Source: DASPTT01 sp035623275 (GTDB lineage Bacteria > Actinomycetota > Acidimicrobiia > Acidimicrobiales > UBA8190). From it: DNA of 64,000 bases. Both the position numbers and the translations under genes were made by a program. The first letter of the stretch is position 1. Each line of letters opens with the position of its first letter. The notes beneath the pieces were generated by a model. It did no database searches and was not told where the DNA came from. It saw nothing but the letters and a program-made list of their open reading frames with translations. The stretch covers positions 29,266 through 93,265 of the forward strand of contig DASPTT010000098.1 of NCBI GenBank assembly GCA_035623275.1, written 5' to 3'. Positions 38,760 through 49,032 of the stretch are shown here, piece by piece.

Positions 38760-39731
38760 TCAGGACTTGGCCCGGAGCGCCTCGATGAGCTTGGGGACCA
38801 CCTTGTGCACGTCGCCGACGATGCCGAGGTCCGCCACCGAGAAGATCGGGGCGTCCTGGTCCTTGTTGATGGCGACAATGTTCTTGGAGCCCTTCATGCC
38901 CACGAGGTGCTGGGTGGCGCCCGAGATGCCGCACGCGATGTAGACGGTGGGCTTCACCGTCTTGCCCGTCTGGCCCACCTGGTGGGAGTAGGGCACCCAG
39001 CCGGCGTCGACGATCGCCCGGCTCGCGCCCGCAGCCCCGTTGAGCAGCTTCGCCAGCTGCTCGATCAGCGTGTAGTGCTCCGCCCCGCCGAGCCCACGCC
39101 CGCCGGATACCACGACGTCGGCCTCGTCGAGCTTGGGGCCCGTGCGCTCCTCGACGTGGCGCGCCAGCACGCGAGCCGTGTTGGTGCCACCCAGGTCGGG
39201 AACAGGCACCGGCTGTACCTGCGCGGGCGGCCCGCCGGCAGGCTCCGCCGCGAACGACTTTGCCCGGATGACGAAGATCCAGGGCCGCTCGGCGGTGAAC
39301 TTCGCGGTGGCCACCTGCGAACCGCCGAAGAGGCCGTGCTGCGAGCGCACGTCGTCGCCGTCGGCGTCGAGGCCCACCACGTTGGTGATGACCGGGAGGT
39401 CGAGCTTCACCGAGAGGCGCCCGGCGATGTCGCGCCCGTCGTAGGTGGTCGGCACGAGCAGCACGTCGGGGCGGTTCCCCGACTTCACCAGCTCGGCGAT
39501 GGCACCGGCGACAGGCGCGCCCGGCAGCGCGGCGCCGATGTCACCCACATCGTGGACGGTGCTGGCGCCGTGCTCGCCCAAGGTGGCCGCGGCCGCGGCG
39601 GTGTCGGGGCCCCAGGCGACCGCCTCGACCGCGGCGCCCATCGTGCGCGCCTGGGCCAGCAGCTCCAGGGTGGTGGTGATCGGCGCGCCCTCGACGATCT
39701 CGGCGAGGACCCAAACCTTGTCGATCGACAT
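38760..39731 (-). CDS. etfA: Electron transfer flavoprotein alpha subunit
   Basis: 323 residues. The C-terminal FAD domain has the signature [20 protein letters not shown] and [20 protein letters not shown], followed by [20 protein letters not shown]. It accepts electrons from acyl-CoA dehydrogenases and passes them to a quinone reductase. AGGAG lies nine bases upstream of the ATG. It follows etfB by 25 bases in the same operon. Confidence 0.97.
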   Translation of the reverse strand: MSIDKVWVLAEIVEGAPITTTLELLAQARTMGAAVEAVAWGPDTAAAAATLGEHGASTVHDVGDIGAALPGAPVAGAIAELVKSGNRPDVLLVPTTYDGRDIAGRLSVKLDLPVITNVVGLDADGDDVRSQHGLFGGSQVATAKFTAERPWIFVIRAKSFAAEPAGGPPAQVQPVPVPDLGGTNTARVLARHVEERTGPKLDEADVVVSGGRGLGGAEHYTLIEQLAKLLNGAAGASRAIVDAGWVPYSHQVGQTGKTVKPTVYIACGISGATQHLVGMKGSKNIVAINKDQDAPIFSVADLGIVGDVHKVVPKLIEALRAKS

Positions 39732-39756
39732 TCTGCGTTGCTCCTGGGATATGGGG

Positions 39757-40536
39757 TCAGACGATCTTGAGCTGCTCGAGGAAGGCGACAATGCGCTCGT
39801 GCCCGTCACCTTCGTCGACGACGACCTCCCCGGCCTTGCGCTCCTCGGCCGCGCTGACGTCGGCGACGACCTGGCGAGCGCCGGCGGCGCCGACCTGCCC
39901 GGCATCGATCCCGAGGTCGGCCACCGTCAGCTGGTCGACCGGCTTGGACTTCGCCGCCATGATCCCCTTGAACGAGGGGTAGCGCGGCTCGACCACCCCC
40001 GCCGTGACGGTCACGACTGCGGGCAGGGGTGCTTCGACCTCGTCGTAGCCGGCTTCGGTCTGGCGCTCGACGTGCACCTTGCCGTCGCCGACCGAGATCT
40101 TCTTGGCGAACGTCACCGACGGCAGACCGAGGAACTCGGCGACCTGGACCGGGGTCGTGCCCGTGTAGCCGTCCGTCGACTCGGTGGCAGCGATCACCAG
40201 GTCGGGCTGGGCGCGCTCGATGGCCTTGGCCAGCACCCGGGCTGTCGACAGCGCGTCGGACCCGGCGAGCGCGTCGTCGCTCACGAGGATGGCCTTGGCG
40301 GCCCCCATCGCCAATGCCGTGCGCAGGCCCGACGTCTCCCCGTTGGGGGCCATCGAGACCAGGGTGACGTCACCGCCGCCCGCCTGCTCGGCCAGCTGGA
40401 GACCCATCTCGACGCCGTAGGCGTCCGAATCGTCCAGGATGAGCTTGCCCTCGCGCACCAGGTTGTGGGTCTGGGGGTCCAACGCCTGGGGGGCGGCGGG
40501 GTCGGGGATCTGCTTGACCATTACGACCACGTTCAT
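39757..40536 (-). CDS. etfB: Electron transfer flavoprotein beta subunit
   Basis: 259 residues from ATG 40536 (MNVVVMVKQIPDPAAPQALD). The adenine-nucleotide site and the beta signature VVEPRYPSFKGIMAAKSKPV are present, as is the DLVIAATESTDGYTGTTPVQ region. It dimerises with EtfA and binds AMP. A seven-residue upstream extension exists, but AACAAT seven bases before ATG 40536 suggests a leaderless mRNA starting there. Confidence 0.96.
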   Translation of the reverse strand: MNVVVMVKQIPDPAAPQALDPQTHNLVREGKLILDDSDAYGVEMGLQLAEQAGGGDVTLVSMAPNGETSGLRTALAMGAAKAILVSDDALAGSDALSTARVLAKAIERAQPDLVIAATESTDGYTGTTPVQVAEFLGLPSVTFAKKISVGDGKVHVERQTEAGYDEVEAPLPAVVTVTAGVVEPRYPSFKGIMAAKSKPVDQLTVADLGIDAGQVGAAGARQVVADVSAAEERKAGEVVVDEGDGHERIVAFLEQLKIV

Positions 40537-40543
40537 GGTCGAG

Positions 40544-40549
40544 ATTGTT
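40544..40549 (-). promoter_or_regulatory. Candidate -10 box for the etfBA operon
   Basis: Minus-strand AACAAT ends seven bases before the ATG of etfB. It is the same hexamer as at 285-290 and is similarly placed. No ribosome site lies between. Confidence 0.35.
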
Positions 40550-40593
40550 CCCGACACCCGGGCGTCTCGACCAATCGATGCCTGTGGGGAGGA

Positions 40594-41301
40594 TCAGGGC
40601 CGCGAACGCCCGCACGCGGCGAGCACGCCGGCCACATCGTCGGTGATGAGACCGTCCACCCCGCTGGCCAGGGCCGCGATCACCTCGGGCTCGGTGTTCA
40701 CCGTCCAGGCCGTCACGACCAGGCCCCCCTGGTGGGCCCGGTCGACCAGCGCCGACGAGACCCAGGAGAAATGGGGGTGCAGGGCCCGGCAGCCGAGGGC
40801 GACGGCCGTGTCCAAGAACCCGGCCGGGTCGAGGCCGGGGTGGACGAGCAGCCCGGTCGCCACCTCGGCCCCGGTGTCCGCTACCGCCTGCAGGGCGGCG
40901 GGCCAGAAGGAGGACACCACGACCCGCGCCCGGTCCCTGAGCAGGGGCACGACCGCCTCCGCCAGCCGGTCGCACTGCGCGGGGGCGTCCTCGCCCCGAT
41001 CGACCTTGAGCTCCACGTTGACGACGTATCCGTTGCAGCACGCCAGCGCGTCGACCAGGGTCGGGACCCAGTCGGGAAGCGACACGGCCTCGGTCCCGGC
41101 GATCGGCGTCGACGAGGCGACCACGGGGTCGTGGTGGACGACGGGCACGCCGTCGACCGTCAGCCGGACGTCCAGCTCGACGCCGTCGGCACCCGATGCG
41201 ATCGCCCCGGTGAAGGCCGCCAGGGTGTTCTCCCGCCACGGGCCGTTCCCACCGCGGTGGGCGAGGATCAGGGGCGTGCCGCTGGTCGGGTCGCTGGCCA
41301 A
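40594..41301 (-). CDS. Glycerophosphodiester phosphodiesterase
   Basis: 235 residues from a TTG at 41301, supported by GGGAGG six bases upstream and by reaching the family start just before LILAHRGGNGPWRENTLAAF. Catalytic residues: His in AHRGG, Glu in ENT, and the metal set in GADGVELDVRLTVDGVPVVHHDP. VVTAWTVNTEPEVIAALASG is the C-terminal signature. It hydrolyses glycerophosphodiesters to glycerol-3-phosphate and an alcohol; with no signal peptide it is probably cytoplasmic. An in-frame ATG at 41415 would extend it into the whiB promoter region and is rejected. Confidence 0.9.
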   Translation of the reverse strand: MASDPTSGTPLILAHRGGNGPWRENTLAAFTGAIASGADGVELDVRLTVDGVPVVHHDPVVASSTPIAGTEAVSLPDWVPTLVDALACCNGYVVNVELKVDRGEDAPAQCDRLAEAVVPLLRDRARVVVSSFWPAALQAVADTGAEVATGLLVHPGLDPAGFLDTAVALGCRALHPHFSWVSSALVDRAHQGGLVVTAWTVNTEPEVIAALASGVDGLITDDVAGVLAACGRSRP

Positions 41302-41383
41302 TTTCGGCCTCCCGTTGCTCGAGGTCGCCTCGGAACTTCGGTGCGTTTCGTGCCTTCCCGTGCGGTTTCCGCCCGCCTTGTGC

Positions 41384-41412
41384 TTGCAAGGGTGAGCGCT
41401 TGGGAGTAGTTT
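41384..41412 (+). promoter_or_regulatory. Sigma-70-type promoter for the WhiB1-like gene
   Basis: TTGCAA (41384-41389), a 17-base spacer and TAGTTT (41407-41412). Transcription would begin near 41419, giving a leader of about 100 bases that contains the CRP-type site. A second TAGTTT at 41477-41482 has no matching -35. Confidence 0.4.
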
Positions 41413-41458
41413 CACATACTACCGATGGTCACCGGCGGCCAACCTTCGTGGCCAGCCA

Positions 41459-41474
41459 TGTGATCAGAATCACA
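41459..41474. promoter_or_regulatory. CRP/FNR-type binding site
   Basis: TGTGATCAGAATCACA is a perfect match to TGTGA-N6-TCACA, the consensus of the cAMP receptor protein. It lies 49 bases upstream of the WhiB1-like start. In Mycobacterium tuberculosis whiB1 is a known target of the CRP Rv3676, so the context fits. Confidence 0.65.
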
Positions 41475-41522
41475 AATAGTTTCTCTCGGCGCGCGACGCA
41501 CGGTACTCGGAGGAGGAGAATC

Positions 41523-41813
41523 GTGGCTCTCATGTGGAACCGCTCGGTGGAGTGGGACGCGGACGACTGGCGCAAGGTGGCGGCCTGCCGGCACACGGAG
41601 CCCGACCTGTTCTTCCCGGTGGGCACGACCGGGCCGGCCATCGACCAGATCGAGGCGGCCAAGCGGGTGTGCCACTCGTGCGAGGTCATCGAGCCTTGCC
41701 TCGAATTCGCCCTTGCCACCAACCAGGAGTCGGGCGTGTGGGGCGGCACCTCCGAGGAGGAGCGCCGCAAGCTCCGCAAGGCGTGGTTGGCGGCCCGCCG
41801 ACGGGCATCGTGA
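41523..41813 (+). CDS. whiB1: WhiB-family iron-sulfur regulator, WhiB1-like
   Basis: 96 residues from a GTG at 41523, with GGAGGAGGAG just upstream. Four cysteines, C22, C50, C53 and C59 (C-x27-C-x2-C-x5-C), bind a [4Fe-4S] cluster. DLFFPVGTTGPAIDQIEAAK and the turn SGVWGGTSEEERRKLRK closely follow WhiB1 of mycobacteria. WhiB1 binds the housekeeping sigma factor and its cluster reacts with nitric oxide. The upstream CRP-type site matches known control of whiB1 elsewhere. A 9-bp hairpin follows the stop. Confidence 0.9.
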   Translation: MALMWNRSVEWDADDWRKVAACRHTEPDLFFPVGTTGPAIDQIEAAKRVCHSCEVIEPCLEFALATNQESGVWGGTSEEERRKLRKAWLAARRRAS

Positions 41814-41817
41814 CCCC

Positions 41818-41839
41818 GCCTCCGGCAGACGCCGGAGGC
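41818..41839 (+). terminator. Hairpin terminator after the WhiB1-like gene
   Basis: GCCTCCGGC, loop AGAC, GCCGGAGGC: a perfect 9-bp stem five bases after the TGA. There is no T-run. Confidence 0.55.
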
Positions 41840-41938
41840 ACTCCCATGGCAACGGCTCCGGTTCCCGCCGGGGCCGTTCTCGCGCCCGGGCGCGTTCGGT
41901 AGTCTCGGCCCACTGCAAGACCGGCGAGGGACGCGGCG

Positions 41939-44919
<2,981 letters not shown>

Positions 44920-44923
<4 letters not shown>

Positions 44924-46008
44924 ATCTCGAGAAGGGACCGCTCACGAGTGCGTCGATCCTCGTCGTCGACGACGAGCCGGCCAACATCGCGCTGGTCGAG
45001 TCGATCCTCTACCGCAACGGGCTGATGAACGTGCGCGGCACCACGGACCCCCTGGCGTTCCGCACCCTGTTTCGCGAGGAACGGCCCGACATCGTGCTGG
45101 TCGACCTGCACATGCCCGGGCTCGACGGCCTCGAGCTCATCGCCGAGATCGACGTGCTGCGACGCGAGGACGAGTACCTCCCGGTGATCGTCTTGTCCGC
45201 GGACACGACGATGCGGGCAGTGCACGACGCGCTGGGTGCGGGGGCGACCGACTTCCTGGCCAAGCCCTTCGACCCCACCGAAGTCGGGCTGCGCATCCAG
45301 CGTGCCCTCGAGACGCGCCAACTCCACCTGCGCCTCGACCACGAGCGGCGCACATTGGACCGCCAGGTGCAAGAGCGGACCGAGGCGCTCGGGCGCTCGC
45401 ATCTCGAGTCGCTCCGTCGGCTGCTGCTCGTCAACGAGTTCCGCGACGACGAAACGGCGGAGCACACCAACCGTGTCGGAGTCGCCTCGGCCCACCTGCT
45501 CGCCGCCGCGGGTGCCGACCCGACCCTCGTCCGCCTCGTCGGCGCGGCCGCCCCCCTCCACGACCTCGGCAAGGTCGGCGTCCCGGACGCGATCCTCCTC
45601 AAGCCGGGGAAGCTGACTCCCGCCGAATTCGCCCACGTGCGCATGCACCCGACGATCGGCGCCCGGCTCATCGGCGAGACCGGTTCCGAGGTCCTGCAGG
45701 TCGCCAAGGTGATCGCCCAGACCCACCACGAGCGCTGGGACGGCCGGGGATACCCCTTGGGCCTCCGGGGGGCGGACATCCCCCTCGTCGGCCGGGTGGT
45801 GGCGGTGTGCGACGTGTTCGACGCCCTGACGCAGCACCGCCCGTACAAGGGCCCGTGGACGGTCGAGGACGCCGTGAGCGAGCTGCTCGCCCAGCGGGGG
45901 CAGTGCTTCGAGCCCCGGCTGGTCGACCTCTTCGTGTCCCGGGTCCTCGGCGAGCTGCCCTGGGTCGACGACCTGGTGAAACCCCGCGAGCGTGCGGAGT
46001 GCGCATGA
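44920..46008 (+). CDS. Response regulator with HD-GYP c-di-GMP phosphodiesterase domain
   Basis: 362 residues from a GTG at 44920 that overlaps the kinase stop. REC domain: acidic pocket VVDDEPANIAL, Asp62 in LVDLHMPGLDG and Lys in DFLAKPFDPTE. A helical linker (about 130-165) joins an HD-GYP domain with His214-Asp215 in PLHDLGKVGVPDAILLKPG and HHERWDGRGYPLGLRG (GYP at 277-279). It should cleave c-di-GMP when phosphorylated by the upstream kinase. All key residues are present. Confidence 0.95.
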
Positions 46009-46037
46009 ACAGCGGCTACGGTGCCCTCGTGCACGCT

Positions 46038-46065
46038 GGGAGCGTGCCCGGCACGGATCGCTCCC
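46038..46065 (+). terminator. Possible hairpin terminator
   Basis: GGGAGCG (46038-46044) pairs with CGCTCCC (46059-46065); the 14-base loop contains a small GTGCC/GGCAC stem. It lies 30 bases after the HD-GYP stop. The rest of 46009-46237 shows no gene I can support. Confidence 0.35.
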
Positions 46066-46237
46066 GCCGGTCCGCGGCCATGGCACGATGCAGCCCGTCC
46101 ACGGGCCACAATGGAGAGACGAGGATCCGGTACCCGCTGGGCGCCGGATCGGGGGGCCGTACGTCCGTGCAGGATTCGAGGCCATCGGCGGCATCAGTCG
46201 GCTTCCGAGGGGCGGCCCGGAGGTGGGAGCGTTGACC

Positions 46238-46939
46238 ATGACCGAAGACGAGCACGCTGTCCTGGTGGCAGAGGACGACCAGTCGAGCCGCACCGCGACC
46301 CGGCTCTTCCTCCAGCGTGTCGGCTATCGGGTCGGCGAGGCCGCGGACGGCCCGGGGACACTGCGTGAGGCCAGCATGGGCCACTACGACCTGGTGCTCC
46401 TCGACCTCGGGCTGCCGGGGCTCGACGGCGAGGAGGTGCTCGCCCGGCTCCGGAGGGACAGCGCCCTGCCGGTCATCGTCCTGACCGGTCGCTCCGAGGA
46501 GACCGAGCGCGTCCGGGTCCTCGACCTCGGCGCCGACGACTACGTGGTCAAGCCCTGCTCGCTCCCCGAGCTCGAGGCGCGCATCCGCGCTGTGCTCCGT
46601 CGGGGTCAGCCGGCCGCGCCGACCGCCCGCATCGAGCACCAGGGTCTCGTCATCGACCGCTCCGCGCACCGTGTCGAGGTCGACGGCAACCCGGTCGACC
46701 TGACGCCCAAGGAGTTCGACCTCCTCGCCTTCCTGGCCGGCTCGCCCGAACAGGTCTTCAGCCGCGAGGAGCTGCTCGAGCACGTGTGGGGGTCCACGCA
46801 GGAGTGGCAGGATCCCGCCACCGTCACCGAGCACGTGCGGCGGCTCCGCCTGAAGCTCGAGAGCGACCCGGCGAACCCGAAGTGGCTGCACACCGTGCGT
46901 GGTATCGGGTACCGCTTCTCCGCGGGCGCCGACAGCTGA
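46238..46939 (+). CDS. OmpR/PhoB-type response regulator
   Basis: 233 residues from ATG 46238, with GGAGGTGGGAG about eight bases upstream; TTG 46232 is an alternative. REC: VLVAEDDQSSR, Asp56 in LLDLGLPGLDGEEV and Lys in DDYVVKPCSLPE. The winged helix DNA-binding domain (about 135-230) has DLTPKEFDLLAFLAGSPEQV and VTEHVRRLRLKLESDPANPK, ending VRGIGYRFSAG. It lies 229 bases after the HD-GYP gene, so it may be separately transcribed. Its kinase is uncertain, perhaps the hybrid kinase upstream. Confidence 0.94.
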   Translation: MTEDEHAVLVAEDDQSSRTATRLFLQRVGYRVGEAADGPGTLREASMGHYDLVLLDLGLPGLDGEEVLARLRRDSALPVIVLTGRSEETERVRVLDLGADDYVVKPCSLPELEARIRAVLRRGQPAAPTARIEHQGLVIDRSAHRVEVDGNPVDLTPKEFDLLAFLAGSPEQVFSREELLEHVWGSTQEWQDPATVTEHVRRLRLKLESDPANPKWLHTVRGIGYRFSAGADS

Positions 46940-46987
46940 CGCCTCTTGCCTCTCGGACATGGCCGGGCGCCGATAGTTCTCTGGCGG

Positions 46988-47056
46988 GCCAATTGCGATT
47001 CGAATTTGCTGTTGGCTAGCAATCGCTAACTCCTGCAAATCCCAGGCGCAATTGGC
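46988..47056. other. 69-base nested inverted-repeat structure between convergent genes
   Basis: Three stems are nested. GCCAATTGCG (46988-46997) pairs perfectly with 47047-47056. ATTTGC (47004-47009) pairs with GCAAAT (47035-47040) across a symmetrical 6 by 6 internal loop. GTTGGC (47011-47016) pairs with GCTAAC (47025-47030) with one wobble. The block is distinctly AT-rich for this genome. It may be a bidirectional terminator, a structured RNA or a remnant of a small mobile element. Confidence 0.5.
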
Positions 47057-47080
47057 GCGGGAGGAGACACCGTCGCCTCG

Positions 47081-48319
47081 TCAGGGCGCGATCCCCCCGA
47101 TCATGGGGCAGGCGATCGCGGTCTGCGGGCCGCTCTGACCCTGGGTCGTGTCCGGTGTTCCCTGGGCCGATCCGCTGCCGTTGGGCACGACGGTCGGCTC
47201 CGGCACCGTCCCACCGGGGGCCACGGTCGTGGTCGTGGTCGTGGTCGTGGTCGTCGTCGACGTTTCCCCGGGCGAAGGGGCCGGCGTCGGCGTGGGTGAC
47301 GGAGTGGGCGTCGGGGCGGGCAGGGTCACCGTGCCGAGCACGGCGCCGGACGACCCGACCAGGCGCACGGTGGCCCGGACGACCTCCGGCCCGGGTGTGC
47401 CGGAGGCAGTCGTGGGCGCGATGTGATGGGCGAGCACGGCGATCCCGTCGACCGGGGCCATCTGGTCGGTCGACCCATCGGCGAACGTGACGCCCACGCT
47501 TGCGACGTCAGGGCCCACGCGGACGGCGACCCACCAGACGGGGTCGCCCTCGTCCACGCCGAAGGCGCCACTGGCCTGGGCCGTTGGCACACCCGGATCC
47601 GTGGTGTCGATGCCGGTGCCCGAGACAACCCCGCCCAACGTGCCCTGACCGACAGCTGTGTCGTCGGAGAGCCCGACGGTGGCAACCGGCCCCAACGGGC
47701 ACACAGGGACGGGCACCGAGCCGGAGCCGGAGCCCCCCGTGCTCGATCCCGTTCCGTTGGACCCCGTGCCACCCGACGCGCCCCCGGCCAGGGTCCCGCT
47801 CGACACACCGCCGGAGGGCACCACCGTCCCCTGGATCGGGCCGCAGGGCACGGTGGAGGCGACGCGATACACGCGGATCACGATGCCGTCGGCCGTCGTG
47901 CGGGTGAAGACGTGCGTGGCGGAGCCCACCGCAGGTGCGACACCCAGGGCCGCGCAGGGGGCGACCGCGTCACCCATGCCGGCAGCCGCGCCGGCAGCCG
48001 CGCCCCCGCCGCCGGCCGCCGCCGAGGACCCAGCCGGCACGCCGGCGGAGGGGCGCACCTCGGCCGACGCCGGGGAGGCGCTCGGCGCTGTGGCGGCGCC
48101 CCGGGTCCCGGCGACCAGGTACCCGCCGGTGACACCGGCACACAGCGCCACCACCGCGGCGGCGCCGAGCAGACGCTGACGGCGACGGGCGGACCTGGCG
48201 ATGCGCATCGACAGGTCGCCGAGGTCGCCCACCGCCACCGGGCCCTCGGCCCGGCGCACCAGGCCTGCACGCACACGCGCCTCGAAGGCGTCGTTGCCGT
48301 TGAGATCGTCAGTCGTCAT
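47081..48319 (-). CDS. Single-pass membrane protein paired with an ECF sigma factor
   Basis: 412 residues from ATG 48319. About 50 cytoplasmic residues (NDAFEARVRAGLVRRAEG) precede one membrane span at about 51-71. The outer part is Gly/Ser/Pro/Thr-rich, with a folded section near VWWVAVRVGPDVASVGVTFA and a run of about twelve threonines near the end. The start lies inside the end of the sigma gene (11-base overlap), so the two are coupled. It could be an anti-sigma factor by position, but lacks the usual zinc H-x3-C-x2-C motif. No family is recognised. Confidence 0.65.
   Translation of the reverse strand: MTTDDLNGNDAFEARVRAGLVRRAEGPVAVGDLGDLSMRIARSARRRQRLLGAAAVVALCAGVTGGYLVAGTRGAATAPSASPASAEVRPSAGVPAGSSAAAGGGGAAAGAAAGMGDAVAPCAALGVAPAVGSATHVFTRTTADGIVIRVYRVASTVPCGPIQGTVVPSGGVSSGTLAGGASGGTGSNGTGSSTGGSGSGSVPVPVCPLGPVATVGLSDDTAVGQGTLGGVVSGTGIDTTDPGVPTAQASGAFGVDEGDPVWWVAVRVGPDVASVGVTFADGSTDQMAPVDGIAVLAHHIAPTTASGTPGPEVVRATVRLVGSSGAVLGTVTLPAPTPTPSPTPTPAPSPGETSTTTTTTTTTTTVAPGGTVPEPTVVPNGSGSAQGTPDTTQGQSGPQTAIACPMIGGIAP
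47225..47254. repeat. 6-bp tandem repeat encoding poly-threonine
   Basis: Five copies of GGTCGT. On the coding (minus) strand it gives alternating ACC/ACG threonine codons near the C-terminus of the membrane protein. Confidence 0.8.
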
Positions 48320-48956
48320 CACGGACCTCCTGCCGCAGGCGCTCGAGCGCCCGGTGGACGAGCGAGGCGACAGTCCCGACGCGGCACCCGAGCGCGGAGG
48401 CGATGGCCGCGTCGGGCAGGTCGGCGTAGAAGCGGAGGACCACCGCCGCCCGCTGTCGATAGGGCAACGCCGCCAGGGGACCGGCCAACCGGTCCGCGTC
48501 GTCCATCCGGGCCTGGTCGGCGGCGTCCCCGGTGCGCACCAGTGACAGCCCGCGGGCTGCAGCCGGCTCCGATCCCGCCGTCACGGGTCCGGCGCCGGCG
48601 GGCACCTGGTGCCGGCGCTCCCGGCCGCTGCGGCGGTGGTGGGACCGGCACGCGTTGACCACGCAGCGGTGGAGATACGACCCCGGGTCGCGCACCGCGC
48701 CCCAGTGGCGGTGCATCCGCACGAAGGCGTCCTGGACCAGGTCCTCGGCGGTGTGCGGCGAGCCCACCAGGGCCCGGGCCAGCCGGACCATCGCCTCGTA
48801 GGTCTCCAGGTAGAAGCGGTCGAAGGCGATCGGCGCCGCCGAGTCGGGGGCCTCGTCGCCCGCCACTCCCCCGTCTGCGCCGGTCCCGTCTGCGCCGGTC
48901 CTGTCTGCGCCGGTCCTGTCTGCGCCGGTGCCCCCGCCCGGCTCCGGTTCGGTCAT
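48309..48956 (-). CDS. ECF-type RNA polymerase sigma factor (SigE-like)
   Basis: 215 residues from ATG 48956; an ATG at 48977 is possible. An acidic, repeated GADRT leader (residues about 9-30) comes first. Region 2 is AFDRFYLETYEAMVRLARAL and TAEDLVQDAFVRMHRHWGAV; region 4 is LPYRQRAAVVLRFYADLPDA and GCRVGTVASLVHRALERLRQ. It is likely held by, or signals with, the overlapping membrane protein gene. The signal is unknown. Confidence 0.9.
   Translation of the reverse strand: MTEPEPGGGTGADRTGADRTGADGTGADGGVAGDEAPDSAAPIAFDRFYLETYEAMVRLARALVGSPHTAEDLVQDAFVRMHRHWGAVRDPGSYLHRCVVNACRSHHRRSGRERRHQVPAGAGPVTAGSEPAAARGLSLVRTGDAADQARMDDADRLAGPLAALPYRQRAAVVLRFYADLPDAAIASALGCRVGTVASLVHRALERLRQEVRDDD
48873..48932. 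repeat. 15-bp tandem repeat, four copies, near the start of the sigma gene
   Basis: GTCTGCGCCGGTCCY units at 48873, 48888, 48903 and 48918 (last unit varies). On the minus strand they encode repeated GADRT/GADGT pentapeptides. Confidence 0.85.
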
Positions 48957-49032
48957 GAGCGCGCCCCCTGTGGCCATCGCCGACTTAGACGCCGCAGGGC
49001 CCGGAAACCTTGCAGGCGCCCCCGGCCCTGGC

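Noticed and set aside
41383..41390. CTTGCAAG near the WhiB1-like gene as a second HxlR operator
   Set aside because: It contains only one half-site of the 15-bp palindrome and coincides with the -35 hexamer.
41302..41415. N-terminal extension of the glycerophosphodiesterase to an ATG at 41415
   Set aside because: The extension has no family character and covers the whiB1 promoter. A TTG at 41301 has a good ribosome site.
46009..46237. A small gene between the HD-GYP regulator and the OmpR-type regulator
   Set aside because: Open frames here only continue upstream or downstream shadows. No start with a ribosome site and coherent product was found.
48957..48977. Upstream ATG at 48977 for the sigma factor
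   Set aside because: Seven extra residues with no ribosome site. It cannot be excluded, but adds nothing.
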